64,000 nucleotides of DNA from Sphingomonas sp. PAMC26645 (GCF_004795835.1 NZ_CP039249.1:2641001-2705000), one strand, 5' to 3'; positions 1-9,947 are shown, counted from the stretch's first letter. Numbers and translations are program-made. The notes: generated from the sequence alone by a model not told the origin.

Positions 1-1590
1 GTCATCTACCCGTTCATCGTCAACGATCCCGGCGAGGCGGCCCAAGCCAAGCGCCGCATCGGCGCAGTCACGCTCGGCCACGTCCCGCCACCGCTCGAAC
101 GCACGCGCACCGGCGAAGGCTTAGGCCGCCTCGAAGCGCTGCTCGACGAATTCTCCAACGCCGACGGCCTCGACCCAGCCCGCCGCGACCGCCTGCAACG
201 CGACATCCGCGACGAAGCCACCGCCACCGGCCTCGCCGCGACGCTGGGCCTCGACGACGCACAGTCCCAAGCCGACGCGATCACCCGCATCGACACGTTC
301 GTCTGCGACGTGAAGGAGAGCCAGTATGGCGACGGGCTCCACATCTACGGCCGCGGCGAACACGGCGCAGCGGAGCGCCTCGGTCTCCTGTCGGCCCTCC
401 AAGGCAAACGAGTCGCGTCCGGCCCGTCCGGCTCCCCGTGGCGAGGCCGCGCCGACGTCCTCCCCACCGGCCGCAACCTCTATACAACCGATCCCCGCGC
501 AGTCCCGTCGCGCGCCGCGCATACCCAAGGCGTGAAGCTCGCCGACGAGCTCGTCCGTCGCCATCTGCAAGACCACGGCGACTACCCACGCAACCTCGTC
601 GTCGACCTATGGGCCTCCGCGACGATGCGCACTGCCGGCGAGGAGTTCGCGATGGCGCTCCACCTGCTCGGCGCTGAACCTGTCTGGGACATGCAGTCCG
701 ACCGCGTCACGGGCGTCGAAATCCTGCCACTGGCGAACTTCGACCGGCCCCGCATCGACGTCACCCTGCGCGTATCCGGCCTGTTCCGCGACGCCTTCCC
801 GACGCTCTGCACGATGTTCGGCCAGACTGTTCGAGCCTTAGGCGCACGCGACGAGCCGCAGGACCGGAACCCGTTCGTCGGCAAGCCAGCCACCGCGCGC
901 GTCTACGGCCCCGAACCCGGCCGCTACGGCCTCAGCATGGGTGACGCGGCCCAGACCTACACGCCGGAAGCGCGCCTGACCGCCGGCCAAGCATGGCTGT
1001 CCGCCTCCAGCCACGCGCTCGACGCCGATGGGGAAGGGGGCCAGGACAGCTTCGATCCCGCCGGCATCCGCGACCGGGTCGCCGCCGCCGACGCCTTCGT
1101 CCACGTCCAGGACCTGCCCGAAACCGACCTGCTTCTTGCCGCCGACTACGCCGCACACGAAGCCGGTTTCGCCGCCGCACAGGCGGTCGCCGGAGGCAGC
1201 GCCACGCTCTACCATCTCGACGCCCGCGATCCGAACCAGGCCAAGGCCCGCCCGCTTAACGAGGAGATCGCCCGCGTCGTCCACGCCCGCGCGGCACATC
1301 CGGCCTGGGTCGACGGCATGATGCGCCACGGCTTCCGCGGCGGTGCCGAGATTGCCGCGACGCTCGATCACCTCGGCGCCTTCGCGCATCTGGCAAGCGC
1401 AGTCCGCCCCGAACTGATCGACCTCTATTACGACGCCACGCTGGGCCGCGACGATGTCCACGCCTTCCTCGCCGAAGCCAACCCCGGCGCGCTCGCGGCG
1501 ATGCAGGCGCGTTTTGCAGCCCTGCACGCAGCCGACCTCTGGCCGACCCGCCGCAACTCGATCCTCGCAGCGCTGGACCTGCCGGCATGA
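1..1590 (+). CDS. cobN: Cobaltochelatase large subunit CobN (3' part; gene starts before the window)
   Basis: The frame is open from base 1 to the TGA at 1588-1590 and gives the last 529 residues of a protein normally about 1100-1300 aa long. CobN is the large subunit of the ATP-dependent CobNST complex that inserts cobalt into hydrogenobyrinic acid a,c-diamide in the aerobic B12 pathway. The first residues, YPFIVNDPGEAAQAKRR, and the later DTFVCDVKESQYGDGLHIYG stretch fit the conserved core shared with the magnesium chelatase H subunit. The stop overlaps the cobG start (ATGA), so the gene heads the visible part of a coupled operon. The chelatase partners CobS and CobT are not in the window. 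The family is certain; the start and any upstream B12 riboswitch cannot be seen. Confidence 0.95.
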   Translation, partial: VIYPFIVNDPGEAAQAKRRIGAVTLGHVPPPLERTRTGEGLGRLEALLDEFSNADGLDPARRDRLQRDIRDEATATGLAATLGLDDAQSQADAITRIDTFVCDVKESQYGDGLHIYGRGEHGAAERLGLLSALQGKRVASGPSGSPWRGRADVLPTGRNLYTTDPRAVPSRAAHTQGVKLADELVRRHLQDHGDYPRNLVVDLWASATMRTAGEEFAMALHLLGAEPVWDMQSDRVTGVEILPLANFDRPRIDVTLRVSGLFRDAFPTLCTMFGQTVRALGARDEPQDRNPFVGKPATARVYGPEPGRYGLSMGDAAQTYTPEARLTAGQAWLSASSHALDADGEGGQDSFDPAGIRDRVAAADAFVHVQDLPETDLLLAADYAAHEAGFAAAQAVAGGSATLYHLDARDPNQAKARPLNEEIARVVHARAAHPAWVDGMMRHGFRGGAEIAATLDHLGAFAHLASAVRPELIDLYYDATLGRDDVHAFLAEANPGALAAMQARFAALHAADLWPTRRNSILAALDLPA

Positions 1591-2744
1591 GCGCGCCTGT
1601 CAAAAATGGCGTCGTCAAAGGCTGGTGCCCCGACGCATGGCGCCCGATGATGGCCGGCGACGGCCTGTTGATCCGCATCCGCCCAACGCTCGGTCGCCTG
1701 ACGCGCGAGCAAACGCTCGGCCTGTGCGACGCGGCGGCGACGCACGGCAACGGCCTGATCGACCTGACCAGCCGCGCGAACCTCCAGATCCGCGGCGTCC
1801 GCGAGGATAGCTGGCGTCCATTGATCGACACGCTGCTCGATCTCGGCCTCATCGATCCCGATCCGATCCCGGAAGCGCGCGCGAACATCCTCGTCGCGCC
1901 GGAATGGCAGACAGGCGACGACACCCACCGCATCGCCGAACACTTGCGCGCGCGTCTGGCGGACTTACCCGAACTCCCCGGCAAAATAGGCTTCGCGATC
2001 GACGCTGGCGTAGCGCCGGTGTTGCAAGACGCCCCCGCCGACTTCCGTATCGAGCGCGCTGAGTCTGGAGCGCTTATCCTGCGCGCGGACGGCGGGACCT
2101 TTGGCACGCCGGTATCGCCCGGCACCGAAGCCGACCGGTTGATCGCACTCGCGCACTGGTTCGTCGACAGCGGCGGCACCGCCAGCGGCCGCATGGTACG
2201 CCACAGCGCCACACTTCCGGATTGGGCAGCCCCAACAACCCCTCCAGCCGCAAGCGCGCCACCACTTCGCATCGGAAAGCATTCCCTCGGACTCGCGCTA
2301 GGCCTCCCATTCGGTCGGATCACAGCGCGCGCGCTGGCACGCTACGTCGACACCGAGCAAGCAATTCAAGCGATCCGCATTACCCCTTGGCATATCGCAA
2401 TCTGCGAAGCCGACGCGGCGCTTCGCGTTGAGCCCGACCCAATCGACTTCATCACCGACTCCGCCTCGCCAACGCTTCATGTCGACGCCTGCGTCGGCGC
2501 GCCAGCCTGTCCGCAGGGTACCGTCGAAACGCGCGCGCTAGCCCTACGCCTGGCGCCGCACATCACCGGCCGCCTTCACGTCTCCGGCTGCGCCAAGGGA
2601 TGCGCCCGCGCCGCCCCCGCCGACGTCACCCTCACCGGCCGCGAAGGCCGCTACGACCTCGCTTTCGATGCGCGTGCCGGCGCACCACCCTCCCGCGCAG
2701 GCCTCGACGTCGCACAGATCCTCGCCCATTTCGGAGCCGCCTGA
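1587..2744 (+). CDS. cobG: Precorrin-3B synthase CobG
   Basis: CobG is the oxygen-dependent monooxygenase that turns precorrin-3A into precorrin-3B, preparing the ring for contraction; its presence marks the aerobic pathway. The 385-aa protein resembles the sulfite/nitrite reductase ferredoxin-like family. The N-terminal half has LIDLTSRANLQIRGV (about residues 56-70), typical of the substrate-binding repeat. The Fe-S ligand set is intact: CVGAPAC gives Cys302 and Cys308, and SGCAKGC gives Cys335 and Cys339. It starts inside the cobN stop (ATGA), and cobH follows directly after its own stop, so translational coupling is likely. Length is normal and no damage is seen. Confidence 0.95.
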   Translation: MSAPVKNGVVKGWCPDAWRPMMAGDGLLIRIRPTLGRLTREQTLGLCDAAATHGNGLIDLTSRANLQIRGVREDSWRPLIDTLLDLGLIDPDPIPEARANILVAPEWQTGDDTHRIAEHLRARLADLPELPGKIGFAIDAGVAPVLQDAPADFRIERAESGALILRADGGTFGTPVSPGTEADRLIALAHWFVDSGGTASGRMVRHSATLPDWAAPTTPPAASAPPLRIGKHSLGLALGLPFGRITARALARYVDTEQAIQAIRITPWHIAICEADAALRVEPDPIDFITDSASPTLHVDACVGAPACPQGTVETRALALRLAPHITGRLHVSGCAKGCARAAPADVTLTGREGRYDLAFDARAGAPPSRAGLDVAQILAHFGAA

Positions 2745-3374
2745 ATGCCGTACGCCTATGAAACCGACGGCGCGGCGATCTACCGCCAGTCCTTCGCGAT
2801 GATCCGCGCCGAAGCCGACCTCGCCCGCTTCTCGCCCGAGGAGGAGCCCGTCGCGGTCCGCATGATCCACGCCGCCGGGCTCGTCGGCCTAGCCCAGCAC
2901 ATCCGCTTCACGCCGACGTTCGCCATCGAGGCGCGTCGCGCGCTACAGGCCGGCGCCCCGATCCTGTGCGACGCCCGCATGGTCACCGAAGGCATTACCA
3001 AGACCAGACTGCCCGCCGACAACCGCATCGTCTGCACGCTCCACGCCCCCGAAACGCCCGAACTCTCGCGGACGATGGGCAATACCAGATCCGCCGCCGC
3101 ACTCGAACTCTGGCGCCCGCATCTCGCCGGTGCCGTCGTCGCGATCGGCAATGCGCCGACCGCGTTGTTCCACCTGCTCAACATGCTCGAAGACCCCGAC
3201 TGCCCGCGTCCCGCGGCGATCATCGGCTGCCCGGTCGGCTTCGTCGGCGCGGTCGAATCCAAGGCGGCGCTGTGGGCCGATCAGCCTGTGCCTTGCGTCG
3301 TCGTCGAGGGCCGGATGGGCGGCAGCGCGATCACCGTCGCCGCGATCAACGCGCTAGCGAGCGGCACCGAATGA
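2745..3374 (+). CDS. cobH: Precorrin-8X methylmutase CobH
   Basis: CobH moves the methyl group from C-11 to C-12 of precorrin-8X to give hydrogenobyrinic acid. The 209-aa length is usual for the CobH/CbiC family. The conserved active-site histidine sits in VRMIHAAG as His42 (His43 in the well-studied CobH), and the CDARMVTEGITKTRLP stretch at about residues 75-90 is another family hallmark. The ATG follows the cobG TGA with no gap, and the stop overlaps the cobI start (ATGA). No missing residue or truncation is seen. Confidence 0.96.
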   Translation: MPYAYETDGAAIYRQSFAMIRAEADLARFSPEEEPVAVRMIHAAGLVGLAQHIRFTPTFAIEARRALQAGAPILCDARMVTEGITKTRLPADNRIVCTLHAPETPELSRTMGNTRSAAALELWRPHLAGAVVAIGNAPTALFHLLNMLEDPDCPRPAAIIGCPVGFVGAVESKAALWADQPVPCVVVEGRMGGSAITVAAINALASGTE

Positions 3375-4108
3375 CACTCGTACGAACTGGGGGCACGATC
3401 CACGGCGTCGGCTTGGGCCCCGGCGCGCAGGACCTGATGAGCGTTCGTTCGGACCGCCTCGTCCGCGGCGCGCGCCACATCGCGTATTTCCGCAAGGCCG
3501 GACGTCCCGGCCAGGCGCGAAAGATCGTCGACGGCATGCTCCGCGACGACGTGATCGAATTCCCGATGGAATACCCCGTCACCACCGAGATCCCGGTCTC
3601 GGACCCGCGCTACAACGACTGCCTGTCCGCGTTCTACGCCACCTGCATCGACCGCCTCGCAACCCTTGCAGCCGCAGGCGAGGACGTCGTGGTCCTCTGC
3701 GAAGGCGACCCGTTCTTCTACGGTTCGTTCATGCATCTCTACACCCGCCTTCAGACGATCGCGCCGGTGAAGGTCGTGCCCGGCATCACGGGCATGTCCG
3801 GCGCATGGACGGCCAGCGGTGCGCCGATCACCTGGGGCGACGACGTCCTGACGGTCCTGATGGGCACGCTCCCCGAAGACGACCTCGTCCGCCGCATCCG
3901 CGACACCGACGCGCTGGTGGTGATGAAGATCGGCCGCCACCTCGCCAAGCTCCGCCGCGCCGTCGCCGCTGCGGGGCGCGAGGCCGAAGCATGGCTGGTC
4001 GAATACGCCGCCATGGCCGACCAGCGCGTGACCAGGCTGTGCGATGCGGAGGCGATCACGCCGTATTTCTCGATCCTGCTGATCCACGGGCAGGGGCGGC
4101 GGCCATGA
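3371..4108 (+). CDS. cobI: Precorrin-2 C20-methyltransferase CobI
   Basis: CobI transfers a methyl group from SAM to C-20 of precorrin-2, giving precorrin-3A. The 245-aa protein opens with the tetrapyrrole-methylase glycine motif GVGLGPGAQDLMSVRS and carries the second conserved block VVLCEGDPFFYGSFMHLY near residue 115, then VVPGITGMSGA. I start it at the ATG at 3371, which overlaps the cobH stop; the frame stays open farther upstream but only as antisense-style noise inside cobH. Its own stop overlaps the cobJ ATG. It is one of six methylase-fold proteins in this operon (CobI, J, L, M, A, F). Confidence 0.95.
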   Translation: MTLVRTGGTIHGVGLGPGAQDLMSVRSDRLVRGARHIAYFRKAGRPGQARKIVDGMLRDDVIEFPMEYPVTTEIPVSDPRYNDCLSAFYATCIDRLATLAAAGEDVVVLCEGDPFFYGSFMHLYTRLQTIAPVKVVPGITGMSGAWTASGAPITWGDDVLTVLMGTLPEDDLVRRIRDTDALVVMKIGRHLAKLRRAVAAAGREAEAWLVEYAAMADQRVTRLCDAEAITPYFSILLIHGQGRRP

Positions 4109-4854
4109 CCGGCTGGCTTGCCATCGCCGGCCTCGGCCCGGGCGATGAAGCGCTCGTGACCCCCGAAGTCACCGCGGCGCTCGCCGAAGCGACCGATGTC
4201 ATCGGCTACATCCCCTATGTCGCGCGCGTCGCCCCGCGTGAGGGCCTCACGCTCCATCCTACCGACAACCGCGTCGAACTCGATCGCGCCACGCATGCAC
4301 TCCAACTCGCAGCCCAAGGCCACCGCGTGGTCGTGGTATCCTCCGGCGATCCCGGCGTGTTCGCAATGGCGGCGGCAGTGTTCGAAGCCCTCGAAGCCGG
4401 TCCGCCAAGCTGGCGCGACATCGATATCCGCGTCCTCCCCGGCATCACCGCGATGCTTGCCGCGAGCGCGCGTGCGGGCGCACCGCTCGGGCACGATTTC
4501 TGCGCAATCAATCTGTCGGATAACCTGAAACCGTGGGAAGTCATCGAACGCCGCGTGCGCCTCGCCGCCGAAGCCGACTTCGCAATCGCCTTCTACAATC
4601 CGCGATCGAAGGCGCGCCCCGACGGCCTTGTCCGCATCTTCGACCTCCTTCGCGATACCTGCGCCGACGACCGCCCCGTCCTGTTCGCCCGCGCCGTCTC
4701 CACGGCCGAGGAAACGCTCCGCATCGTGCCCCTGACCGAAGCCCGCGCGGACATGGCGGACATGCGGACGATGATCATCATCGGCTCCAGCCTGACGCGC
4801 GTTATCGATCGCCCGGCGGGACCGATCCTCTACACCCCCCGGTCGGCGCCATGA
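4105..4854 (+). CDS. cobJ: Precorrin-3B C17-methyltransferase CobJ
   Basis: CobJ methylates C-17 of precorrin-3B and carries out ring contraction to precorrin-4. The protein is 249 aa. Family signs are the N-terminal AGLGPGDEALVTPEV motif, VIGYIPYVARV, the VVVVSSGDPGVFAMAAAVFE block, VLPGITAMLAASARAGAPLG, and FYNPRSKARP near residue 165, which is characteristic of CobJ/CbiH. The ATG at 4105 overlaps the cobI stop. Its last 25 bases overlap the 3' end of cobK, which runs the other way, so this tail encodes two proteins on opposite strands. Confidence 0.95.
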   Translation: MTGWLAIAGLGPGDEALVTPEVTAALAEATDVIGYIPYVARVAPREGLTLHPTDNRVELDRATHALQLAAQGHRVVVVSSGDPGVFAMAAAVFEALEAGPPSWRDIDIRVLPGITAMLAASARAGAPLGHDFCAINLSDNLKPWEVIERRVRLAAEADFAIAFYNPRSKARPDGLVRIFDLLRDTCADDRPVLFARAVSTAEETLRIVPLTEARADMADMRTMIIIGSSLTRVIDRPAGPILYTPRSAP

Positions 4855-5579
4855 TCGAGCCAGCGCATCACATCCGCCACCGCGTGCACCTCGCGTCGAG
4901 CGGGCAGGGCAGGCCGATCGATCATGATTATCGGGAGCCCGAGCACGCGCGCCGCATGCAGTTTGGCCGACGCCCCCGTGCCACCAGCGTTCTTGCAGAC
5001 CACGACTTCGATGCCGTGCGCCTCCATCAACCGCCGATCGCCCTCGACATCGAACGGCCCACGGTCGACCACGAGATGATGACGCGGCAACCCCGGCGGC
5101 TGGTCGGGCACATCGACGAACCGCAGCAGATAGTCGTGCTGCGGTTGCTCCGCGAACGCATCGACATGCATCCGCCCCAGCGCCAGCATCACGCGCCGCT
5201 GCGGCCCTTCCAGCGCCGCAACCGCAGCGTCGATATCGGCCACGCGCGTCCACCGATCGCCAGCGACCGGCAACCACACCGGCCGCGTCAGCGCAATATG
5301 TGCGACACCGGCACGCTCCGCCGCGACGACCGTGTTCGCGCTCATCCGAGCCGCGAACGGGTGCGTCGCGTCGACCAGATGCGTCACGCGATGTTCGCTC
5401 AGATAGCGGACAAGCCCCTCGACGCCGCCAAAACCGCCGATGCGCACTGGGATCGGTTGAGTTTTCGGTTTGGCGACGCGTCCGGCATAGCTCAGCACCG
5501 CGTCGTTGCCCCGCGCAGCCAGCGCCGCGGCAAGCGCGCTGGCTTCGGTCGTGCCGCCCAGCACCAGAATGTTCGACAT
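4830..5579 (-). CDS. cobK: Precorrin-6A reductase CobK, inverted within the operon
   Basis: CobK reduces precorrin-6A with NADPH to precorrin-6B (dihydro-precorrin-6). The 249-aa protein begins ILVLGGTTEASALAAALAA, the nucleotide-binding turn of the CobK/CbiJ family, and has VDATHPFAARMSANTVVA near residue 71, another family signature, plus CKNAGGTGASAKLHAAR towards the end. It lies on the strand opposite its eleven cob neighbours. Its 3' end overlaps cobJ by 25 bases, and its start codon shares two bases with the cobL start inside a CATG. It therefore has no private intergenic promoter; any promoter must lie inside the cobL coding sequence. Confidence 0.95.
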   Translation of the reverse strand: MSNILVLGGTTEASALAAALAARGNDAVLSYAGRVAKPKTQPIPVRIGGFGGVEGLVRYLSEHRVTHLVDATHPFAARMSANTVVAAERAGVAHIALTRPVWLPVAGDRWTRVADIDAAVAALEGPQRRVMLALGRMHVDAFAEQPQHDYLLRFVDVPDQPPGLPRHHLVVDRGPFDVEGDRRLMEAHGIEVVVCKNAGGTGASAKLHAARVLGLPIIMIDRPALPARREVHAVADVMRWLDHGADRGV

Positions 5580-6777
5580 GGCTGACACTCCCTGGCTGAC
5601 GATCATCGGTATAGGCGAAGACGGCGTGGACGGCCTGTCCGCGTCGGCGAAGGCCGCATTGGCGCAAGCCGAGCTCGTGACCGGCGCCACCCGCCACCTA
5701 GCGTTGCTCCCGGACCTTAAGAGCGCGGTCGAACCCTGGCCAGTCCCGTTCGGCGACGGGATACCGCACATGCTCGCGCACCGCGGAAAGCGCGTCGCGA
5801 TGCTCGTGTCCGGCGATCCGTTCTGGTTCGGCGCGGGTACGTCGATCACCCGCCACCTCGATTCCGGCGAATGGGTAACGCACCCTGCGCCCTCGACATT
5901 TGGTCTCGCCGCCTCGCGCCTTGGCTGGCCTATCGAGGAGAGCAGTTGCCTGGGTCTCCACGCCGCACCTTTTGCCCGCCTCCGCCAGCACATCGTACCC
6001 GGTCGTCGCGCGATCGTGCTGGTCCGCGCCGGCGCAGCGGTTGCCGGATTGGCACGGTATCTCTCCGACCTCGGCTTCGGGCAATCGCGCCTGCACATCC
6101 TTGAAGCGCTCGGCGGCCCCCGCGAGCGTGTTCGCGACGTCGCAGCAGCCGACCTCGATTATGAAGACATCGTGCATCCCGTTGCGGTCGGGATCGTCTT
6201 CGCGGGGCAGGGCATGGTTGTGCCTCGCACATCCGGCCTGCCGGACACATGGTTCGATCATGACGGCCAGCTTACCAAACGCCCGGTTCGCGCGCTGACA
6301 TTGTCCGCGCTCGCCCCAAGGCCCGGCGAGACGCTGTGGGACATCGGCGCGGGCTCTGGCTCGATCGGCATCGAGTGGTTGCTTGCTCATCCGTCGACGC
6401 ATGCCACCGCATTCGAAGCCGACCCCATCCGCGCCAGCCGAGCCAAGAGCAACGCCGCAGCCCTTGGCGTCGATCGACTTCGTGTGATCCGCGGCCGTGT
6501 ACCGGAAGCACTCGAAGGTTACGCCGCTCCAGATGCGGTCTTCGTCGGCGGTGGGCTCTCCGAAGCCTTGCTCGAAACATTATGGGCGAGGCTGCCAGAG
6601 GGCGCACGCCTGGTCGCCAACGCAGTGACGCTCGAATCCGAGGCGTTGTTGTCGCGCTGGCACGGACTGAAGGCCGGCACCCTGCTGCGCGTAGAACTGT
6701 CGGAAGCCACCCCGCTCGGCACACGACGCGGCTGGCGCGCGAGCTATCCGGTCGTTCAATGGAGCGTCACGCTGTGA
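5578..6777 (+). CDS. cobL: Precorrin-6Y C5,15-methyltransferase (decarboxylating) CobL
   Basis: CobL methylates C-5 and C-15 of precorrin-6B and removes the acetate carboxyl at ring C, giving precorrin-8X. The 399-aa protein is the usual two-part fusion. The N-terminal CbiE-like methylase half begins [15 protein letters not shown] and has [16 protein letters not shown]; the C-terminal CbiT-like half has the class I SAM motif [14 protein letters not shown] near residue 255. The start at 5578 is chosen because it gives the family N-terminus; it overlaps the divergent cobK start. The stop shares bases with the GTG start of cobE. Confidence 0.95.
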   Translation: MADTPWLTIIGIGEDGVDGLSASAKAALAQAELVTGATRHLALLPDLKSAVEPWPVPFGDGIPHMLAHRGKRVAMLVSGDPFWFGAGTSITRHLDSGEWVTHPAPSTFGLAASRLGWPIEESSCLGLHAAPFARLRQHIVPGRRAIVLVRAGAAVAGLARYLSDLGFGQSRLHILEALGGPRERVRDVAAADLDYEDIVHPVAVGIVFAGQGMVVPRTSGLPDTWFDHDGQLTKRPVRALTLSALAPRPGETLWDIGAGSGSIGIEWLLAHPSTHATAFEADPIRASRAKSNAAALGVDRLRVIRGRVPEALEGYAAPDAVFVGGGLSEALLETLWARLPEGARLVANAVTLESEALLSRWHGLKAGTLLRVELSEATPLGTRRGWRASYPVVQWSVTL

Positions 6778-7136
6778 TCGTCGCTGGCTTCGGGTTCCGC
6801 GCGGATGCCACGCTGGCATCGCTGCAAGATGCGCTTGCCAGCGCGCTATACGGCCAACCGCAAGTTACGCGGCTTGCCACTCCTCGCGACAAGGCTCCGC
6901 TGGTCGAACGGCTTGCCGAGGCGATGGATCTGCTCCTGGTCGCTATCGACCCAGATGCGCTATGCGCTGCACAAACGGCCACGAAGTCGGCTTTTGGCCT
7001 GAAGATACGCCAGACTGGCAGCGTCGCCGAAGCTTGCGCACTCGCTGCGGCAGGACCCGGCGCGCGGTTGCTGACACCGCGCCACATTTCCCACGACCGC
7101 ATGGCGACGTGCGCCATCGCAGAAGGACTCGCATGA
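6774..7136 (+). CDS. cobE: Cobalamin biosynthesis protein CobE
   Basis: CobE is a small protein related to the C-terminal part of CbiG and is found in aerobic cob operons; its exact biochemical role is not settled. The predicted 120 aa begin [20 protein letters not shown], the standard opening of the family. I prefer the GTG at 6774, which overlaps the cobL stop as GTGA in the style of every other junction here; an in-frame ATG at 6759 would add five residues. The stop overlaps the cobM ATG. Loss of the long N-terminal CbiG part is normal for CobE. Confidence 0.88.
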   Translation: MIVAGFGFRADATLASLQDALASALYGQPQVTRLATPRDKAPLVERLAEAMDLLLVAIDPDALCAAQTATKSAFGLKIRQTGSVAEACALAAAGPGARLLTPRHISHDRMATCAIAEGLA

Positions 7137-7918
7137 CTGTCCACTTCATCGGCGCAGGCCCAGGCGCGCCCGACCTGCTTACGCTCCGCGGGCGCGACCG
7201 GATCGCCGGATCGCCCGTATGTCTCTATGCGGGCTCGCTGATTCCCGCGGCGATGCTCGATCATTGTCCGCCCGGCGCACGGATCGTCAACACCGCGCCC
7301 TTGTCGCTCGACGAGATCATCGCCGAGATCCAGACCGCGCACGACGCCGGCCAGGACGTCGCCCGGCTCCACTCCGGCGACCTGTCGATCTGGTCGGCGA
7401 TGGGCGAGCAACTCCGCCGCCTCCGTGCGCTCAACATCACGTTCACGATCACCCCCGGCGTACCAGCCTTCGCCGCCGCCGCCGCCGCGTTGGAGGTCGA
7501 ACTGACGCTCCCCGAACTCGCGCAGTCGGTGGTGCTAACCCGCACGCCCGGTCGTGCCAGCACCATGCCGCCTGCGGAAAATCTGACCGCATTCGCCGCG
7601 ACCGGTGCGACACTCGCGATCCATCTTTCGGTCCACAATCTTGGAAAGGTAATCGCGGACCTCACGCCGTTCTACGGTGCCGATTGCCCGGTCGCTATCG
7701 TCTGGCGGGCGAGCTGGCCCGACCAGCAAATCGGACGCGCCACGCTCGCGACGATCGCCGACACCGTAGCGGGCAAACCCGATCGCACCGCACTGATCTT
7801 GGTCGGCCGAGCGCTTGCCGCGCAGGATTTTGCGGAGAGCAGCCTCTACGCGACAGGCTATGACCGCCGCTTCCGGCCACAATCGATGGACTCGCAGTTC
7901 GCGGGAGATGAGGAATGA
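7133..7918 (+). CDS. cobM: Precorrin-4 C11-methyltransferase CobM
   Basis: CobM methylates C-11 of precorrin-4, giving precorrin-5. The 261-aa protein has the methylase opening [20 protein letters not shown], the CLYAGSLIP block, the paired [18 protein letters not shown] motif near residue 80 and VTPGVPAF-type sequence after it, all in the CobM/CbiF order. The [13 protein letters not shown] stretch near residue 140 is strongly diagnostic. The ATG at 7133 overlaps the cobE stop, and the TGA overlaps the cobB ATG. The length is normal. Confidence 0.95.
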   Translation: MTVHFIGAGPGAPDLLTLRGRDRIAGSPVCLYAGSLIPAAMLDHCPPGARIVNTAPLSLDEIIAEIQTAHDAGQDVARLHSGDLSIWSAMGEQLRRLRALNITFTITPGVPAFAAAAAALEVELTLPELAQSVVLTRTPGRASTMPPAENLTAFAATGATLAIHLSVHNLGKVIADLTPFYGADCPVAIVWRASWPDQQIGRATLATIADTVAGKPDRTALILVGRALAAQDFAESSLYATGYDRRFRPQSMDSQFAGDEE

Positions 7919-9222
7919 CGCCCGGCTTGATGGTCGCCGCACCCGCATCGGGTACCGGCAAAACAACGGTAGTGCTCGGCCTTCTTCGCGCCCTCCGCGA
8001 CGACGGCCTCGCTGTCCAGCCGTTCAAGAGCGGGCCAGACTATATCGATCCCGCCTTCCACCGCGCTGCCAGCGGTCGCGCGTCGTTCAACCTAGACAGC
8101 TGGTCGATGCCCGCTACCATGGTCGACACCCTCGCCGCCAAAGCCGGCGACGCGGACTTCGCGCTCGCGGAGGGCTCGATGGGCCTGTTTGACGGGGTCG
8201 CGAAACCGGGCGCGACCGGCAACGGTGCCAGCGCCGATATCGCCCGCAGGATGGGCTGGCCGGTAGTGCTGGTTATCGACGTTTCTGGCCAGGCGCAGTC
8301 AGTCGCCGCTACTGCGCTCGGCTTCAGCCGTTACGACCCCAGCGTGCACATCGCCGGCGTAATCCTCAACCGCGTGGCCAGCCCCCGCCACGAACGCCTC
8401 GCGCGCAGCGGGATGGACGCTGTCGGCATACGCGTGTTCGGCGCACTTCCACGGCGCGGCGACCTGAAGCTACCCGAACGCCATCTTGGATTGGTGCAGG
8501 CGGTCGAACATCCCGATCTCGATGCGCGGATCGCCGAATATGCGGACTTCCTCCGCGCGCATGTCGACATCCCCGCGCTTCGCGACGCCGCGACCGCCAG
8601 CACCAGGCCTCCAAGCGCGGTTAGCTGGATAAGCCCCCCTGCTCAGCGGATCGCCCTCGCGCAGGACGCAGCCTTCTCGTTCACCTACGCGCACGTCCTC
8701 GAAGGCTGGCGGCGCGCGGGGGCGGAAATTCTACCCTTCTCCCCGCTCGCCGACGAACCTCCCGCTGCGGATGCCGATCTCGTATGGCTTCCTGGCGGCT
8801 ATCCCGAGCTCCACGCGGGCAAGCTCGCTGAAGCCCACCGGTTCCAGGCAGGCCTGACGGAGTTCGCCAAAACCCGCCCGATCCACGGCGAGTGCGGCGG
8901 CTACATGGCGCTGGGCAAGGCGCTAATCGATGCGGACGGCGTTCGGCACGAGATGGCAGGCCTGCTCGGCCTCGTCACCAGCTACGCCCAGCGGAAAATG
9001 CACCTCGGCTATCGGCGCGCGACTCTTCTCGCACCGATGGGCGGCGTCGAAGCGGGCGCCGCGCTGACCGGCCATGAATTCCACTACTCCACGATCCTCG
9101 ACCAGCCCGACGCTCCGCTCGCGAACGTCACCGATGCCGAGGGCACCGCCGTTCCCGAAACCGGCTCGTACCGCGGCCGCGTCTCGGGCAGTTTCTTCCA
9201 CATGATCGCTGCCACCCCATGA
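7915..9222 (+). CDS. cobB: Hydrogenobyrinate a,c-diamide synthase CobB
   Basis: CobB amidates the a and c side-chain carboxyls of hydrogenobyrinic acid using glutamine and ATP, making the substrate for CobNST. The 435-aa protein has the N-terminal P-loop [10 protein letters not shown] with Lys16, followed by [13 protein letters not shown], and a C-terminal class I glutamine amidotransferase domain with the nucleophile Cys327 in HGECGGYM. The three-base-pair register at both ends (ATGA with cobM, ATGA with cobA) fits tight translational coupling. It should not be confused with the sirtuin also called CobB. Confidence 0.95.
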   Translation: MTPGLMVAAPASGTGKTTVVLGLLRALRDDGLAVQPFKSGPDYIDPAFHRAASGRASFNLDSWSMPATMVDTLAAKAGDADFALAEGSMGLFDGVAKPGATGNGASADIARRMGWPVVLVIDVSGQAQSVAATALGFSRYDPSVHIAGVILNRVASPRHERLARSGMDAVGIRVFGALPRRGDLKLPERHLGLVQAVEHPDLDARIAEYADFLRAHVDIPALRDAATASTRPPSAVSWISPPAQRIALAQDAAFSFTYAHVLEGWRRAGAEILPFSPLADEPPAADADLVWLPGGYPELHAGKLAEAHRFQAGLTEFAKTRPIHGECGGYMALGKALIDADGVRHEMAGLLGLVTSYAQRKMHLGYRRATLLAPMGGVEAGAALTGHEFHYSTILDQPDAPLANVTDAEGTAVPETGSYRGRVSGSFFHMIAATP

Positions 9223-9947
9223 CCGGTTTTGTCTCCTTCGTCGGCTCCGGTCCTGGCGACCCTGAACTCTTGACTCTGAAGGCGGTCGCGCGGTTGCAGG
9301 CCGCCGACGCGGTGCTGTTCGACGACCTGTCCTCGACCGTTCTCGACCATGCTCGCCCAGGCGCCGATCTCGTCGCTGTCGGTAAACGCGCCGGTCGCCC
9401 ATCGCCTAGTCAGGCGCACGTCTCGCAACTTCTGGTCGAGTACGCTCAAACCGGCATCCGCGTCGTCCGCCTGAAATCCGGCGATGCGGGCATGTTCGGC
9501 CGCCTTGAGGAGGAGATCATTGCGCTCAGGGCAGCAGGCATAGCCTTCGAGATCATCCCCGGCATTAGCGCGGCCAGTGCTGCAGCGGCCGCAGCGCAGA
9601 TCCCGCTGACCCGCCGGCTCAGCGCGCGCCGAGTCCAGTTCGTCACCGGCCATGATGTTACGGGCGACCTCCCCGAACAACGCAACATGGCGGCGCTTGC
9701 CGATCCCGATGCGACCACGGTCGTGTTCATGCCCAAGCGCACATTTCCAGCGCTTGCCTCATCGTTGATCGGGCACGGGCTTTCGCCGGATACGCCGGCG
9801 CTGATCGCGGAGAATGTCGGCCATCCCGACCAGTCCCTGACGCGCTCGACGATCGCAGACGTGGCCGCGCAGCTGGGGGCAGGCTTCTCCAGCAAGCCCG
9901 CGCTGATCCTCTACGGCCCGCTGATGGATGCCGAGGCCGGTAAATGA
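9219..9947 (+). CDS. cobA: Uroporphyrinogen-III C-methyltransferase CobA (SUMT)
   Basis: This SAM enzyme methylates uroporphyrinogen III at C-2 and C-7 to make precorrin-2, the committed step into B12 and siroheme. The 242-aa single-domain protein shows FVGSGPGDPELLTLKAV at the N-terminus, AVLFDDL, and VVRLKSGDAGMFGRLEEE near residue 85, followed by EIIPGISAAS. The second motif is a variant: most SUMTs read KGGDPFVFGRGGEE there, so Ser, Ala and Met replace common residues, but the key Gly-Asp is kept. There is no CysG dehydrogenase/ferrochelatase fusion. It overlaps cobB and cobF by four bases each. Confidence 0.93.
   Translation: MTGFVSFVGSGPGDPELLTLKAVARLQAADAVLFDDLSSTVLDHARPGADLVAVGKRAGRPSPSQAHVSQLLVEYAQTGIRVVRLKSGDAGMFGRLEEEIIALRAAGIAFEIIPGISAASAAAAAAQIPLTRRLSARRVQFVTGHDVTGDLPEQRNMAALADPDATTVVFMPKRTFPALASSLIGHGLSPDTPALIAENVGHPDQSLTRSTIADVAAQLGAGFSSKPALILYGPLMDAEAGK

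Noticed and set aside
1..300. A cobalamin riboswitch upstream of the cob genes
   Set aside because: The window starts inside cobN coding sequence; no B12-box-like or leader sequence is visible in any intergenic gap in the operon.
3751..5697. A 648-codon open frame on the minus strand
   Set aside because: It is antisense to cobI, cobJ and cobK, arginine/alanine-rich and without family features; a shadow caused by high GC content.
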